From the NCBI GenBank assembly GCA_020853885.1, contig JADYXZ010000009.1, positions 62,001 to 126,000 of the forward strand: a DNA stretch of 64,000 nt. Reading direction: 5' to 3'. Below, one piece after another: positions 26,562 to 36,460 of the stretch (position 1 is the stretch's first letter; every line of letters begins with the position of its first letter). The stretch is from Bradyrhizobiaceae bacterium. Its GTDB lineage: Bacteria; Pseudomonadota; Alphaproteobacteria; Rhizobiales; Xanthobacteraceae. The notes beneath the pieces were generated by a model, which worked only from the letters and a program-made list of their open reading frames with translations, had not been told where the DNA came from and did not search any database. The position numbers and the translations under genes were made by a program.

Positions 26562-26578
26562 TAAAGATCATATCTTTA
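26562..26578. promoter_or_regulatory. Candidate operator of the adjacent GntR regulator
   Basis: TAAAGAT-CAT-ATCTTTA is a perfect 7-bp palindrome with a 3-base centre, set in an AT-rich patch about 50 bases before the GntR start. Size and symmetry suit a FadR-type GntR dimer, suggesting autoregulation. Confidence 0.5.
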
Positions 26579-26626
26579 CTATGTTTTGAATTCGGGCGTA
26601 TGATCCGGCCTAATCGAGGTGCGGGA

Positions 26627-27397
26627 ATGGGAGTGCATCCGACGCTCGTCCGCGATCCGGCAGCCCGCCGCGTCTTTGTCGGCGGCCGCACCGACTCGCT
26701 GTCCTCGCAGATCGTCGCCGCAGTGCGCGACGCACTGTTCGCGAAGAAACTGAAGCCCGGCGAATTCCTCGGCACCGAGAACGAGCTCGCGGCCCGCTTC
26801 GGCGTAAGCCGCGCCGCCGCGCGCGACGCGCTGCGGACGCTGCAGGCGCTCGGCATCGTCGACATCAAGATGGGCAAGGGCGGCGGCGCTCGCGTGGCAA
26901 CGGGCAATCCGCGGCTGTTCGCCGAAGCGCTCGCGGTGCAGCTCGACCTTACCGGCGTCAGCGTGCGCGAGATCATGGACGCACAGCGGGCGATCGAGAC
27001 GCTGGCGGCGGAGCTCGCGGCGGAGAACGCAAACGCCGCCGATCATGCGCGGCTCGCGCATCTTCTCGCCGACGCGGAAAGCAAGATGCACGACCGCGAA
27101 GCCTACACGCGCTCGTGCCGCGACTTCCATCTCGCCGTCGCCGAGGCGTCGCACAACCGCGTGCTGCTCGTGCAGCTCATCTCGCTGCAGCACGTCTCAT
27201 GGCCCGCCGACAACTCGACGCTGACGCCGAACGTGTCGCGGCGGATTCTGGAGGTGCACAAGCAACTCGCGAAGCTGATCGAGATGCGCGACAGCGCGGG
27301 CGCGCGGCAGCTCATGGACGACCACGTGAAGATGATCCGCGCGCGGCGCGTGGCAGAACACGGAGAACAAGACTACGGCAACCAGCAATGCTGCTGA
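26627..27397 (+). CDS. GntR-family transcriptional regulator (FadR subfamily)
   Basis: 256 residues from ATG 26627 with GAGG seven bases upstream; an ATG at 26600 has none. The winged helix spans residues of about 20-90: SSQIVAAVRDALFAKKLKPG, ENELAARFGVSRAAARDALR and GIVDIKMGKGGGARVA. The C-terminal all-helical FCD ligand domain includes REIMDAQRAIETLAAELAAE and DFHLAVAEASHNRVLLVQLI, with Asp/His metal-ligand positions. FadR-type regulators sense carboxylic acids. It probably controls the NMT1-like gene 42 bp downstream, and perhaps the divergent binding-protein gene. Confidence 0.92.
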   Translation: MGVHPTLVRDPAARRVFVGGRTDSLSSQIVAAVRDALFAKKLKPGEFLGTENELAARFGVSRAAARDALRTLQALGIVDIKMGKGGGARVATGNPRLFAEALAVQLDLTGVSVREIMDAQRAIETLAAELAAENANAADHARLAHLLADAESKMHDREAYTRSCRDFHLAVAEASHNRVLLVQLISLQHVSWPADNSTLTPNVSRRILEVHKQLAKLIEMRDSAGARQLMDDHVKMIRARRVAEHGEQDYGNQQCC

Positions 27398-27439
27398 AAA
27401 TCCGCCGGCTGCAAACAAAACAACAACGGGAGAACGCAA

Positions 27440-28312
27440 ATGCCGAAATTCGTCATCCAGCCCCACTTCCGGCTGCAGGAATGGGTCGCGGAGGAGAAGG
27501 GCTACTTCAAGAGCGAAGGGCTCGACTACGTGTTCCGCGAGGAAGTGCAGTCGACCGACGGCAAGATCCACGACAAGGGCGTCAAGGTCGGCGCCTATCA
27601 ATCGTTCGAGGAAGGCCGCAAGTCGGACGTGAGTTGCGCCTGTCACTGGACGGTCGGCGTCGCGGCTTCCACCGGCCACGGCAAGCTCTATCCGGAGGTC
27701 TATTCGGTGGCGCCGTCCGGCGTGTTCGTTCCCCCCGACTCACCGGTACAGACGCCGGAGGACCTCGCCGGGGTGCCGATCTCGGTGGGCTATCAATCGG
27801 GCAGCCACTATTCGACGATCCAGGCGCTCGAACAATACATGCCGGGCGAGAAGATCAATCTCTCGTTCAATGACGGCATGCTGTTCAAGCGCATGGAGCT
27901 GCTGCTCGAGAAGAAAGTGCCGGCGGCGGCGCTTTTCAGCGGGCCGTACTATTTCGCCGAGCAGCTCGGGTTCCGGAAGATCATCGACACGACCTTCATG
28001 ATCTCGACGATGATCACCGGCAATCCCGACCCGGAGGACCTGCGCAAGTTCTTCCGGGCGCTGAAGCGGGCGCAGCGGGACATCGATCTGCGGCCCGATC
28101 TGTACACCCACTACTACAAGCGGGAATTCCCGGTGCGCTACCACGCCATGATGGACACGCGGCGCTGGGGTCCGGGCGAGCGGATCGTGTTCGAGCCGTA
28201 CACGAAGGAGGTGTTCGACGAGACGCTCAAGTGGATCGAGGCGCACGGCATCTTCGCCGACAACGACATGGGCTCGCGCGTGTACGAGCAGTCGGTCGTC
28301 CGGCTCACCTGA
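27440..28312 (+). CDS. NMT1/ThiY-like substrate-binding fold protein without a signal peptide
   Basis: 290 residues from ATG 27440, which has GGGAG seven bases upstream and no in-frame start before it. The periplasmic-binding-like fold is visible: FRLQEWVAEEKGYFKSEGLD, VSVGYQSGS-like PISVGYQSGSHYSTIQALEQ, KRMELLLEKKVPAAALFSGP and DLRKFFRALKRAQRDIDLRP. The first residues MPKFVIQPHF are not hydrophobic, so the protein is predicted to be cytoplasmic. A cysteine pair and nearby histidines, DVSCACHWTVGVAASTGHGK (residues of about 63-82), recall the metal-binding Cys/His cluster of Thi5-type enzymes, but that is only a resemblance. No ABC genes of the taurine/ThiXZ type follow. It could be an enzyme, a solute sensor or a binding protein exported by another route. 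Confidence 0.8.
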   Translation: MPKFVIQPHFRLQEWVAEEKGYFKSEGLDYVFREEVQSTDGKIHDKGVKVGAYQSFEEGRKSDVSCACHWTVGVAASTGHGKLYPEVYSVAPSGVFVPPDSPVQTPEDLAGVPISVGYQSGSHYSTIQALEQYMPGEKINLSFNDGMLFKRMELLLEKKVPAAALFSGPYYFAEQLGFRKIIDTTFMISTMITGNPDPEDLRKFFRALKRAQRDIDLRPDLYTHYYKREFPVRYHAMMDTRRWGPGERIVFEPYTKEVFDETLKWIEAHGIFADNDMGSRVYEQSVVRLT

Positions 28313-28326
28313 GCAAACGGGTTGTG

Positions 28327-28362
28327 CAGGCCGCCGCGGGCAAGCTCGCAGCGGCCTGTTTT
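28327..28362 (+). terminator. Terminator after the NMT1-like gene
   Basis: CAGGCCGC (28327-28334) and GCGGCCTG (28351-28358) form an 8-bp stem followed by TTTT. A few inner bases can also pair. It lies between this gene and the convergent livF-type gene, whose stop it overlaps by one base. Confidence 0.7.
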
Positions 28363-29076
28363 CAGGCCGCGGGAGCTTCGATGCTGAGGCCGATGTAGCG
28401 GTTGAGCGTGGCGCTGTCGCGCATGAGCTCGGCGGACGGGGCGCGATGCACGATGCGTCCGCGCTCGAGCAGCACGGCCTGCTGGGTGAGCGAAAGCGCG
28501 ATCTCGGCGTGCTGCTCGACCAGCACGATCGCCGTTCCCTCGTCCTTGATCATGCGGCGGATGGCGCGCTCGACTTCCTCGACGATGATCGGGGCGAGGC
28601 CCTCCATCGGCTCGTCGAGGAGCAGGAGCGCGGGGTTCGTCATCAGCGCGCGGGCGATCGCCAGCATCTGCTGTTCGCCGCCGGACAACTGGTTGCCCTT
28701 GGAGTTCTTGCGCTCGGCCAGGCGCGGAAAAAGATCGTGGACGGATTTCAGGTCCCAACGGCCGGGACGGGAGGCGACGGTAAGGTTCTCCTCGACCGAA
28801 AGCGACGGGAAAATCTCGCGCTCCTGCGCCACCCAGCCGATGCCGACGCGGGCGCGGCGGTGCGGCGCCATGCGCGTGATGTCCCGCCCGCGCCAGACGA
28901 TCGTTCCGCGCGAAACGTTCGTATAGCCCATGATCGTGAGGAACAGCGTCGACTTGCCGACGCCATTGCGGCCGAGCACGGCGAGGCTGCCGTGATCGGG
29001 AATCTCCAGCGTCACGTTGTCGAGCACGATGGCGTCGCCGTAACCGGCGCGCACGTCGCTGATGGCGAGGAGCGGT

Positions 29077-29084
<8 letters not shown>
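28362..29084 (-). CDS. Branched-chain amino acid ABC transporter ATPase, LivF type
   Basis: 240 residues. Walker A is GRNGVGKSTL near residue 38, the Q-loop region VAQEREIFPSLSVEENLTVA, signature LSGGEQQMLAIARALM, Walker B LLLLDEPMEGLAP and switch VLVEQHAEIALSL. All catalytic motifs are intact. It is the last gene of a complete minus-strand operon (binding protein, LivH, LivM, LivG, LivF) and overlaps the LivG gene by eight bases. Confidence 0.95.
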
Positions 29085-29822
<738 letters not shown>

Positions 29823-29826
<4 letters not shown>

Positions 29827-30821
29827 GGCCGGCGGCCCCTGATGCCGGCGAGCAGCCGCGAGAGGCCGCCGAGAATGCCACCGGGCAGAAACATCACGAC
29901 GGCGACGAGCAGGACGCCGATCGGAAAATACCAGAACTGCGGATTGAGGCCGGAGAACTGGTCGCGCGCCACCATGAAGATGATGGCGCCAAGCAGGCCG
30001 CCATAGAGCTTGCCGACACCGCCGAGCACGAGCATCACCACGACATCGGCCGAGCGCTGGAAATCGATGGAGCCGAGCGAGACCGTCTCCGTCGTCTGCG
30101 CGAGGAGACCGCCGGCGATGCCGGCGATGGTGGCGGAGATCGTGTAGATCTTGCGGATATGCGCGCGGCTGCTGGCGCCGATCGCGGGCATGCGGTTCGG
30201 ATTCTCACGGATGCCGCGCAGCGCAAGCCCGAACGGCGAATTGATCAGGCGCCGCGCGACGAGGAAGGTCAGAAACAGAACGACGAGGGAATAGGAGTAC
30301 GCGGTGTAGCCGTAGAGATCGAAGCGGAAGTAATTGAAGATCGGCCAGATCCGCACGCCCTGCAGGCCGTCGGCGCCGCCGGTGATGAAGTGCGCGGAAT
30401 TCGCGAGCTCGTGCACCAGGAAGCCGAGGCCGAGCGTGATCATGATGAGCGTGAGATGGCGGAAGCGGGCGATGATGAAGCTCGTCGCATAGCCGACGAC
30501 GCCGGCAACCACCGCCGCGACCACGAGTCCGCTCAGCGGCTCCCCCCATACGAACTTGGAGAAGATTCCCGCCGCGTAGGCGCCGAGCCCGAAGAAGGCG
30601 GCGTGGCCGAGCGAGACGATCCCGGCATAGCCGAGGATCAGATCGAGCGAGAGCGCAAACAGCGCGGTGATCGCGATCTGGCTCGCGAGCGACAGATAAT
30701 TCGGGAACAGGAAGAACGGCAAGAGCGTCGCCAGCCAGAACGCGATCTCGATTACGCCCCAGCGCGAGCGCGCTTGCAGATAGGCGTGCGGCGTGAGGGC
30801 GGTGCCCGTGGTCGCAATCAT
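29823..30821 (-). CDS. Branched-chain amino acid ABC transporter permease, LivM type
   Basis: 332 residues with about nine to ten membrane helices. LDLILGYAGIVSLGHAAFFG near residue 60 and FGLALRGIRENPNRMPAIGA (coupling loop, near residue 200) are typical. The end, FLPGGILGGLSRLLAGIRGR, is basic and cytoplasmic. It begins three bases after the LivH stop and overlaps LivG by four, indicating a tightly coupled operon. Confidence 0.94.
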
Positions 30822-30824
30822 CGG

Positions 30825-31685
30825 TCAGCGCTTTCCGAACAGGCCCTGCGGCCGCCACATGAGCACCGCAACCATGACGAGGTAGATGAGGAACGCCCCG
30901 AGCTGCGGAACATAATATTTCCCGGCGATGTCGCTGATGCCGATGAGGACGGCAGCGGCGAACGAGCCGCCGATCGAACCGAGGCCGCCGACCGAAACGA
31001 CAATCAGCACGTACACGAGATAGATGAAGGCGAAAGACGGATCGAGGCCGACGATCTCGATCGCGAGCGAGCCGCCGAGGCCGGCGAGGCCGCTGCCGAG
31101 CGCGAAGGTAATGGCAAACGCGCCCTCGACATTGATGCCGAGGCCGCGCGCCATGCGCTGATTGTCGACGGCCGCGCGCACTTGCGCGCCGAAGCGCGTG
31201 TATTCAAGCGTCAAGACGAGAATGAGCGCGACCGCAAGGCCGGTCGCCACCAGGAACATGCGGTAGACGCCAAAGGTGATCCCGCCGATCTGAATGGAAC
31301 CGCGCAAATAGGACGGCGTCTGAATCGGCTGCTGGATGGTGCCGAAAATATAAGCCGCGACCGCGACGGAAATGAAGGCGAGCCCGATGGTCAGGAGCAC
31401 CTGGTCGAGCTCGCCTGCGCGATAGAGCCGCCGGTAGAGCGCACGTTCCAGGAAGATGCTGGCGACCGCGGCGGCGAGGAAGGAGGCCGGCAGGGTGGCG
31501 AAAAACGGCCACCCCATCTGGTTCATCAGCGTGACGGTGACGTAACCGCCAAGCATGGCAAACGCGCAATGCGCCAGGTTGACGAAATTCATCATCCCCA
31601 GCGTGACGGACAGGCCGACCGACAGCAGGAAGAGTAGCATCCCATAGGCGAAGCCGTCGAACAGCACGCCGACAATCGGCCCCAT
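30825..31685 (-). CDS. Branched-chain amino acid ABC transporter permease, LivH type
   Basis: 286 residues with about eight helices. GLSVTLGMMNFVNLAHCAFA near residue 25, FGAQVRAAVDNQRMARGLGI (coupling loop) and VVSVGGLGSIGGSFAAAVLI identify LivH. It lies 42 bp downstream of the binding-protein gene, as the first permease of the operon. Confidence 0.94.
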   Translation of the reverse strand: MGPIVGVLFDGFAYGMLLFLLSVGLSVTLGMMNFVNLAHCAFAMLGGYVTVTLMNQMGWPFFATLPASFLAAAVASIFLERALYRRLYRAGELDQVLLTIGLAFISVAVAAYIFGTIQQPIQTPSYLRGSIQIGGITFGVYRMFLVATGLAVALILVLTLEYTRFGAQVRAAVDNQRMARGLGINVEGAFAITFALGSGLAGLGGSLAIEIVGLDPSFAFIYLVYVLIVVSVGGLGSIGGSFAAAVLIGISDIAGKYYVPQLGAFLIYLVMVAVLMWRPQGLFGKR

Positions 31686-31727
31686 GGTACTCCCGCCCTC
31701 CGCCGTCGATCGGCCGAATCGCCGTTC

Positions 31728-32906
31728 TTACTTCTTCATCGCCGCTTTCACGGGATCCTTGACGTTCTCGAACTTGTCGAACTCGACATTAACCAGTTCG
31801 TTACCCACCTTCTGCACCCGGCGGATATAGACCGTGTTGACGACGTCGCGCGTCTCCGGGTCGATCGAGACCGGGCCGCGCGGGCTGTCCCACTTCATCC
31901 CCTTGGCTGCCGCGATGAGCGAGTCGCCGTCGGACTTGCCGCCGGTCTTCTTCAGCGACTCATAGATGAGGTGCATGCCGTCATAGCCGCCGAGGGCGAA
32001 GAAGTCCGGGTTGCGCTTGAACTCCGCGTTGAACGCGGCGACGAACTTCTTGTTCAGCGGATTGTTGAGATTGTAGTCGTAGTGCCAGGCGCTGATGCGA
32101 CCGACGGCGATGTCGCCCAGGCTCTTGAGCGCGGTCTCGTCGACCGGCTCGCCGGTGCTGAGGATCCTGATCTTGTTCGGATCGACGCCGCGCTCGGCGA
32201 ACGCCTTGCCGAGTGCCGAAGGCTGCGCGCCGCCCGGAATGAAGACGAAGATCGATTCCGGATTGAGGTCCTTGGCACGCTGCACGAAGGCGGAGAAGTC
32301 CGGGTTCGCCACGGGCATGCGCACGGAGCCGACGATCTCGCCGCCCGCTTCCTTGAAGGCTTTCTGGAACGACTGCTCGGCATCATGGCCGGGTCCGAAG
32401 TCCGCCACCATCGTGTAGGCCTTGCGCACACCGTCCTTATACGCCCACTTCGCGATCGTCTCGCCGATCATTGGCAGGGTAAGCGACACGCGGGCCGAGT
32501 AATTGGATTTCGTGGTGATGATCGACGTCGCGGCGTTCATGATGACCATGAACTTCTTGGCTTCTGCCGAGATGTCGGAGGCGGCCATCGCCTCAGGCGT
32601 GAGCGTGAAGCCGGCGAGGATGTCGGCGCTGTCACGCACGACGAGTTCCTGCGCCAAGCGCTTGGCGACGTCCGGATTCGGGCCGCCGGTGTCCTTGCGG
32701 AGGATCTCGATCTTGCGGCCGGCAACGACGTCGCCGTGCTGCTTGATGTAGAGCTTCACGCCGTTGTCGATCTGCGCTGCGGTGTCGGCGAACTGGCCCG
32801 AATAGGCCGAGATCAGCCCGATCTTGAGCGGGGTCTGCGCGTGCGCCGCGGGCGCGACGAACAGTGCCGCCGTCAAGCCAATTGCTCCTAGAAGCATTTT
32901 TCGCAT
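31728..32906 (-). CDS. Branched-chain amino acid-type ABC substrate-binding protein
   Basis: 392 residues from ATG 32906 behind GGGAGGAGAG. A TTG five codons earlier lies in that Shine-Dalgarno sequence and is rejected. The signal peptide ends at AAHAQ (about residue 24). The mature N-terminus TPLKIGLISAYSGQFADTAA and PNPDVAKRLAQELVVRDSAD-type segments identify a periplasmic_binding_6 protein, here with MKKTGG-like spacing KKTGGKSDGDSLIAAAKGM near the end. Adjacent LivHMGF genes supply the translocator, so this is a self-sufficient importer. The ligand is not predictable; many such systems in this group take up aromatic or hydroxy acids. Confidence 0.94.
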   Translation of the reverse strand: MRKMLLGAIGLTAALFVAPAAHAQTPLKIGLISAYSGQFADTAAQIDNGVKLYIKQHGDVVAGRKIEILRKDTGGPNPDVAKRLAQELVVRDSADILAGFTLTPEAMAASDISAEAKKFMVIMNAATSIITTKSNYSARVSLTLPMIGETIAKWAYKDGVRKAYTMVADFGPGHDAEQSFQKAFKEAGGEIVGSVRMPVANPDFSAFVQRAKDLNPESIFVFIPGGAQPSALGKAFAERGVDPNKIRILSTGEPVDETALKSLGDIAVGRISAWHYDYNLNNPLNKKFVAAFNAEFKRNPDFFALGGYDGMHLIYESLKKTGGKSDGDSLIAAAKGMKWDSPRGPVSIDPETRDVVNTVYIRRVQKVGNELVNVEFDKFENVKDPVKAAMKK

Positions 32907-32964
32907 CGTCTCTCCTCCCAAGCATCCGATGATCGACCGGGTTGGCTCCCGGAAAATTGGCGCG

Positions 32965-33032
32965 AACTAATCACGAAGGCTCTGCAAGGTCAATTTGCGC
33001 GGTATTTTCGTAGATTGTTGGTTATCCTACGA
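32965..33032 (-). promoter_or_regulatory. Candidate promoter and operator of the complete Liv operon
   Basis: On the minus strand TTGACC (32993-32988), a 17-base spacer and TTAGTT (32970-32965) make a fair sigma-70-like promoter. Fifteen bases upstream of the -35 lies an inverted repeat, TCGTAG (33008-33013) and CTACGA (33027-33032), with a 13-base spacer. It reaches into the last codons of the neighbouring isomerase gene and could be a regulator site. Confidence 0.45.
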
Positions 33033-33851
33033 TCTTTCCAGAACCCCGCGCATATAGCCGATTGCCTTGGCGGCGCACGTCGGGCCGTCGGGTTCGTAGA
33101 TGAAGGGCTCGATGGCGGCGATGCCCCGGTAATCTTCTTCCTGCAGCGCAGCGACAATTGGTCCGAATGGGAGCCTGCCCTCTCCGGGGCCGCGCCGGTT
33201 GGGATCGTTGAAATGAATGTGAGCGATCAGGCCCGTGGACAACCACTTGCGCAGGATGTCGGGAATGGGCTCGGCCTCGCTTAGCCCGGCTGCCGAGCAA
33301 TCGAGCATGGTGCGCAAGCCCGGATTGCCGATCGAGCGAACGATCGCGGCGGCTTCCTCGACGGTGTTGACGAAGGCCGTGTGATCCCGCGCGACCGGCT
33401 CCAGAAGATACGTGACTCCCGCCGCGCGGGCCGCTTCGGCCGCGGCGGCGAAGTATTCGATCCCGCGCTTGCGGCCGTCTTCCTCGTCGTCCGGCTCGAG
33501 CTGGCGCTGAAAGGGCGAGCCGTGGATCATGAGGCCGGCGCCGAAATCGGCGGCAAGCGTGACCAGACCGCGCATGACGGCAAGTGTGCGGGCGCGGACG
33601 GCGGCATCTTTCGCGGTGATCGACAGGCCCTTCGGCGCGACCATCAAGTAGTGGAGGCTCGTGATCGGAAGGCCGGCGTCGGCGGCGATTCTCCTGATCT
33701 CGTTGCGGCGCGCGGGCGGCAGCAGATGCGGCTTGTCGCTGAGCGTGACCGGCGCAATCTCCACGCCGTCGTAGCCGAGCCCTTTCATCAGCTCGCACTG
33801 CTTCTCGAACGGAAGTTCTGCGATCACTTCGTTGCAAAGAGAGATCTTCAT
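33027..33851 (-). CDS. Sugar phosphate isomerase/epimerase family TIM-barrel protein
   Basis: 274 residues. The AP-endonuclease-2 like barrel is seen in KISLCNEVIAELPFEKQCEL, LGYDGVEIAPVTLSDKPHLL and ITSLHYLMVAPKGLS. The metal ligand segments YLLEPVARDHTAFVNTVEEA (Glu), LDCSAAGLSEAE (Asp near residue 185), LIAHIHFNDPNRRGPGEG (His) and IAAIEPFIYEPDG (Glu) follow. Such proteins isomerise or epimerise keto-sugars or hydroxypyruvate-type compounds. It stands alone between the Liv operon and a divergent LysR gene, at the edge of the sugar-acid island. Confidence 0.88.
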   Translation of the reverse strand: MKISLCNEVIAELPFEKQCELMKGLGYDGVEIAPVTLSDKPHLLPPARRNEIRRIAADAGLPITSLHYLMVAPKGLSITAKDAAVRARTLAVMRGLVTLAADFGAGLMIHGSPFQRQLEPDDEEDGRKRGIEYFAAAAEAARAAGVTYLLEPVARDHTAFVNTVEEAAAIVRSIGNPGLRTMLDCSAAGLSEAEPIPDILRKWLSTGLIAHIHFNDPNRRGPGEGRLPFGPIVAALQEEDYRGIAAIEPFIYEPDGPTCAAKAIGYMRGVLERS

Positions 33852-34093
33852 CGGCGGGCTCCGCGGGCGCTACGCCAGAAGCGTTTGCGCGGCCGAAGAG
33901 TCAACGGCGCTACCGCTGCGGGCCGGCGGCGGAAGCGCAGCATTTCCCGGCCGATCTTTGCGAGATTCATGATTTGTTTTTGTCTCCGCCAGGCACTGCA
34001 CGCTCGCGACCATGCGTCTCGCTCAAAATCGCTCCAAACTATCCGGCTCTCGGCTATATTCAGCGCAAAGCGAGAATAATCCGCCAGACGCCA

Positions 34094-34993
34094 ATGGACA
34101 CCATTCTCAATATGAAGGCCTTCCTGGCCACCGCCCGCAGCGGAAGCTTCTCCGAGGCGGCGCGGCAATTGTCGGTCGCACCCTCGGTCGTTTCCAAGCG
34201 CGTCAACCAGCTCGAGTGGCAATTGCGCTCGCGGCTGCTCGAACGCACGACGCGGCGGGTGCGCCTCACGGAAGTCGGCGAACAATATCTGCCGACGATC
34301 CGCGGCATCATCACCGAGTACGAAGACCTGGTGGCGGGGATGCTGCGGTCGCCGGGCGAGCTCGAAGGCCACATCCGCGTCAAGTCGCCGATGGCGCTTA
34401 CGCACCTGCATCTCGGAAAAATGTTCACCGCCTTCCAGAAAGCGAACCCGCGCGTCTCGCTCGACGTCGTGCTGATGGACCGCTCGGTCAATCCGATCGA
34501 GGAAGGGTTCGACGTCGTGCTTGGCTTGCTGCCTGCGTCTTACGAGAACGTCGTGGAGGAAGCGCTGGTCCCCTATCCGCGGATCGTCTGCGCGTCGCCG
34601 TCTTATCTGCAGCAGCGCGGCACGCCGCAGCACCCGCGCGATCTTGCGAACCACGATTGCCTCGTGTTCCAGCCGGCCGGATCGAACTGGACGTTCCAAA
34701 GCCGTCGCGGCCCGATCAGCGTGCAGGTGCGGCCGAAGCTCGCCTCCAACGATATCCACGTGGTGGTTTCCGCCGCCGAGGACGGAAGCGGCATCGCCGT
34801 GCTTTCGAAACTCATATCCAAGGAATCCATTCGCAACGGCAGGCTCGTTCCGGTGCTGTCCGATTTTCCGCTCCCCGATCACTGGCTGAAGGCGTTCGTT
34901 CCAAGAAGCCGCATCGGGCTCGCGCGGGTGCAGGCGCTTCTTAACTGTATCCGCGGCGCCTTCTCGCCCACGCCGCCGTGGAACGAGCCATAG
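34094..34993 (+). CDS. LysR-family transcriptional regulator
   Basis: 299 residues from ATG 34094; a frame back to 33974 is not supported and the Shine-Dalgarno sequence is weak either way. The winged HTH is MKAFLATARSGSFSEAARQL, SVAPSVVSKRVNQLEWQLRS and LLERTTRRVRLTEVGEQYLP. The effector domain starts near residue 90 (GHIRVKSPMALTHLHLGKMF) and matches the LTTR substrate-binding fold of the CrgA-like subgroup. It probably controls the divergent isomerase gene, or the FAD oxidoreductase/aconitase X operon 142 bp downstream. Confidence 0.92.
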   Translation: MDTILNMKAFLATARSGSFSEAARQLSVAPSVVSKRVNQLEWQLRSRLLERTTRRVRLTEVGEQYLPTIRGIITEYEDLVAGMLRSPGELEGHIRVKSPMALTHLHLGKMFTAFQKANPRVSLDVVLMDRSVNPIEEGFDVVLGLLPASYENVVEEALVPYPRIVCASPSYLQQRGTPQHPRDLANHDCLVFQPAGSNWTFQSRRGPISVQVRPKLASNDIHVVVSAAEDGSGIAVLSKLISKESIRNGRLVPVLSDFPLPDHWLKAFVPRSRIGLARVQALLNCIRGAFSPTPPWNEP

Positions 34994-35135
34994 TTCGGCG
35001 CATCCGATCGTTCGCGATTTACGATAGCTGAAAGCGCAAGAACCCCGGTTATTCCCGGTTTGAATTGACCTAGTTTCAGTGCGCCCGTGCAAACGGGGCG
35101 CGACACATAAAAACAACCCCGCAGGGAGTGGCGGA

Positions 35136-36452
35136 ATGGCCGAGGCCGCAGCGCCAACGACAGCGACGCGAACCGTCAAGCGCAACGGCGCCGCCGTCGC
35201 GCGCGAGATCGGTGCGGATATCTGCGTGGTCGGATCGGGTGCGGCGGGCTACGCGGCGGCGCTCGAGGCGGCGCGGATCGGGCGCAAGGTCGTCCTCGTC
35301 GACGGACTGCCGGCGCTCGGCGGGCAGGCGGTCAACTCGATCATCGGCACGTTCTGCGGCCTGTTCTCCAACGGCACGCACGGCTACCAGTTCACGCATC
35401 TCGTCGCCGACGACATGCTGCGCGCGCTCGGCGAGCAGGAGAACGCGCTCTACTACCGGCACGGCCCGCATACGACAGTCGTCTATTATGACGAGATCGC
35501 GCTCGGCCGCTGGATCGAAAAATCCGTGCAGGCCGCCGGCATCACGCCGTTGCTCGGCGCGATCCTGCGCAACGTCAAGGTCGATGGCCGGCGCGTGCAG
35601 GAGCTCGAGTTCGCGACGCGCTACGGCGACGTGAAGGTGAAGGCGACGGGCTACGTCGATGCGAGCGGCGACGCCGCGCTCTCCTGGCAGGCGGGCTTTT
35701 CATGCCGCGAGCCGCAGCAGAACCGCGTGTTCGGCACGCAGATGGTGGTGCTCGAGAACATCGACGAAGCGAACCAGCCGACGCGGGAAGAGCTTTCGGC
35801 AAGGCTGAAGGAGAAGGGCGAACGATACGGCCTCCTGCGCCGCGAGGGGCTTGCGTTCGTCATTCCCGGCCGCGGGGTCGCGGCGATGAACATGACGCAC
35901 GTGGAGACGCCGCTCGATCCGCTGGAGGCTTCCGAGAAAGCCTTGCTCGGCAAGGACCAGGCGGAGCGCGCGGTGCATTTCCTGCAGTCGGAATTCCCGC
36001 AATGCTTCGGCAAGGCACGCGTGCGCGCCTACGGCTTCCCGGGCATCCGGCAGACGCGCTGGATCGTGGGGCGGCAGCAGCTCTCGGTCGATGACGTGCG
36101 AAACGGCACGCGCTTTCCGGACGCGGTCGCTCGTACAAGCTGGCCCGTGGAGCTGCACGACCATGGATCGGGCCATCACTGGCACGTGTTTCCGGAAGAT
36201 CACGTACATTATGTGCCGCTCGGGAGCCTCGTGCCGGCGGACGGCGACAATGTCGTCGCCGCGGGCCGCTGCATCGACGCGGACGTGGCCGCGCTTTCCA
36301 GCGTGCGCGTGATGGGGCCGTGCATGGCGATGGGTGCCGCCGCCGCGCATGCGCTCGATCTCGCCGGCAACGGCAGCGTGCACCAGATCGATGTCGCGGC
36401 CCTGCAAAAGCGGCTCACCGACAACCTCGACCGAACCGACAAACCGTGGTGA
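35136..36452 (+). CDS. FAD-dependent oxidoreductase (FAD_oxidored family)
   Basis: 438 residues from ATG 35136 with GGGAG upstream. The dinucleotide motif ICVVGSGAAGYAAALEAARI near residue 30 is followed by the VLVDG-x-P-x-LGGQAV region. FAD_oxidored proteins share GGQAVNSIIGTFCGLF and the C-terminal FAD closing segment DNVVAAGRCIDADVAALSSV and RVMGPCMAMGAAAAHALDLA. The cofactor is FAD; the substrate is unknown. It is eight bases upstream of the aconitase X large subunit, so it most likely oxidises a hydroxy or amino acid intermediate in that pathway. A direct repeat CCCGGTT (35044 and 35054) and a GCGCCCGT/ACGGGGCGC hairpin lie in its leader. Confidence 0.87.
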   Translation: MAEAAAPTTATRTVKRNGAAVAREIGADICVVGSGAAGYAAALEAARIGRKVVLVDGLPALGGQAVNSIIGTFCGLFSNGTHGYQFTHLVADDMLRALGEQENALYYRHGPHTTVVYYDEIALGRWIEKSVQAAGITPLLGAILRNVKVDGRRVQELEFATRYGDVKVKATGYVDASGDAALSWQAGFSCREPQQNRVFGTQMVVLENIDEANQPTREELSARLKEKGERYGLLRREGLAFVIPGRGVAAMNMTHVETPLDPLEASEKALLGKDQAERAVHFLQSEFPQCFGKARVRAYGFPGIRQTRWIVGRQQLSVDDVRNGTRFPDAVARTSWPVELHDHGSGHHWHVFPEDHVHYVPLGSLVPADGDNVVAAGRCIDADVAALSSVRVMGPCMAMGAAAAHALDLAGNGSVHQIDVAALQKRLTDNLDRTDKPW

Positions 36453-36460
36453 GGGGGAAC

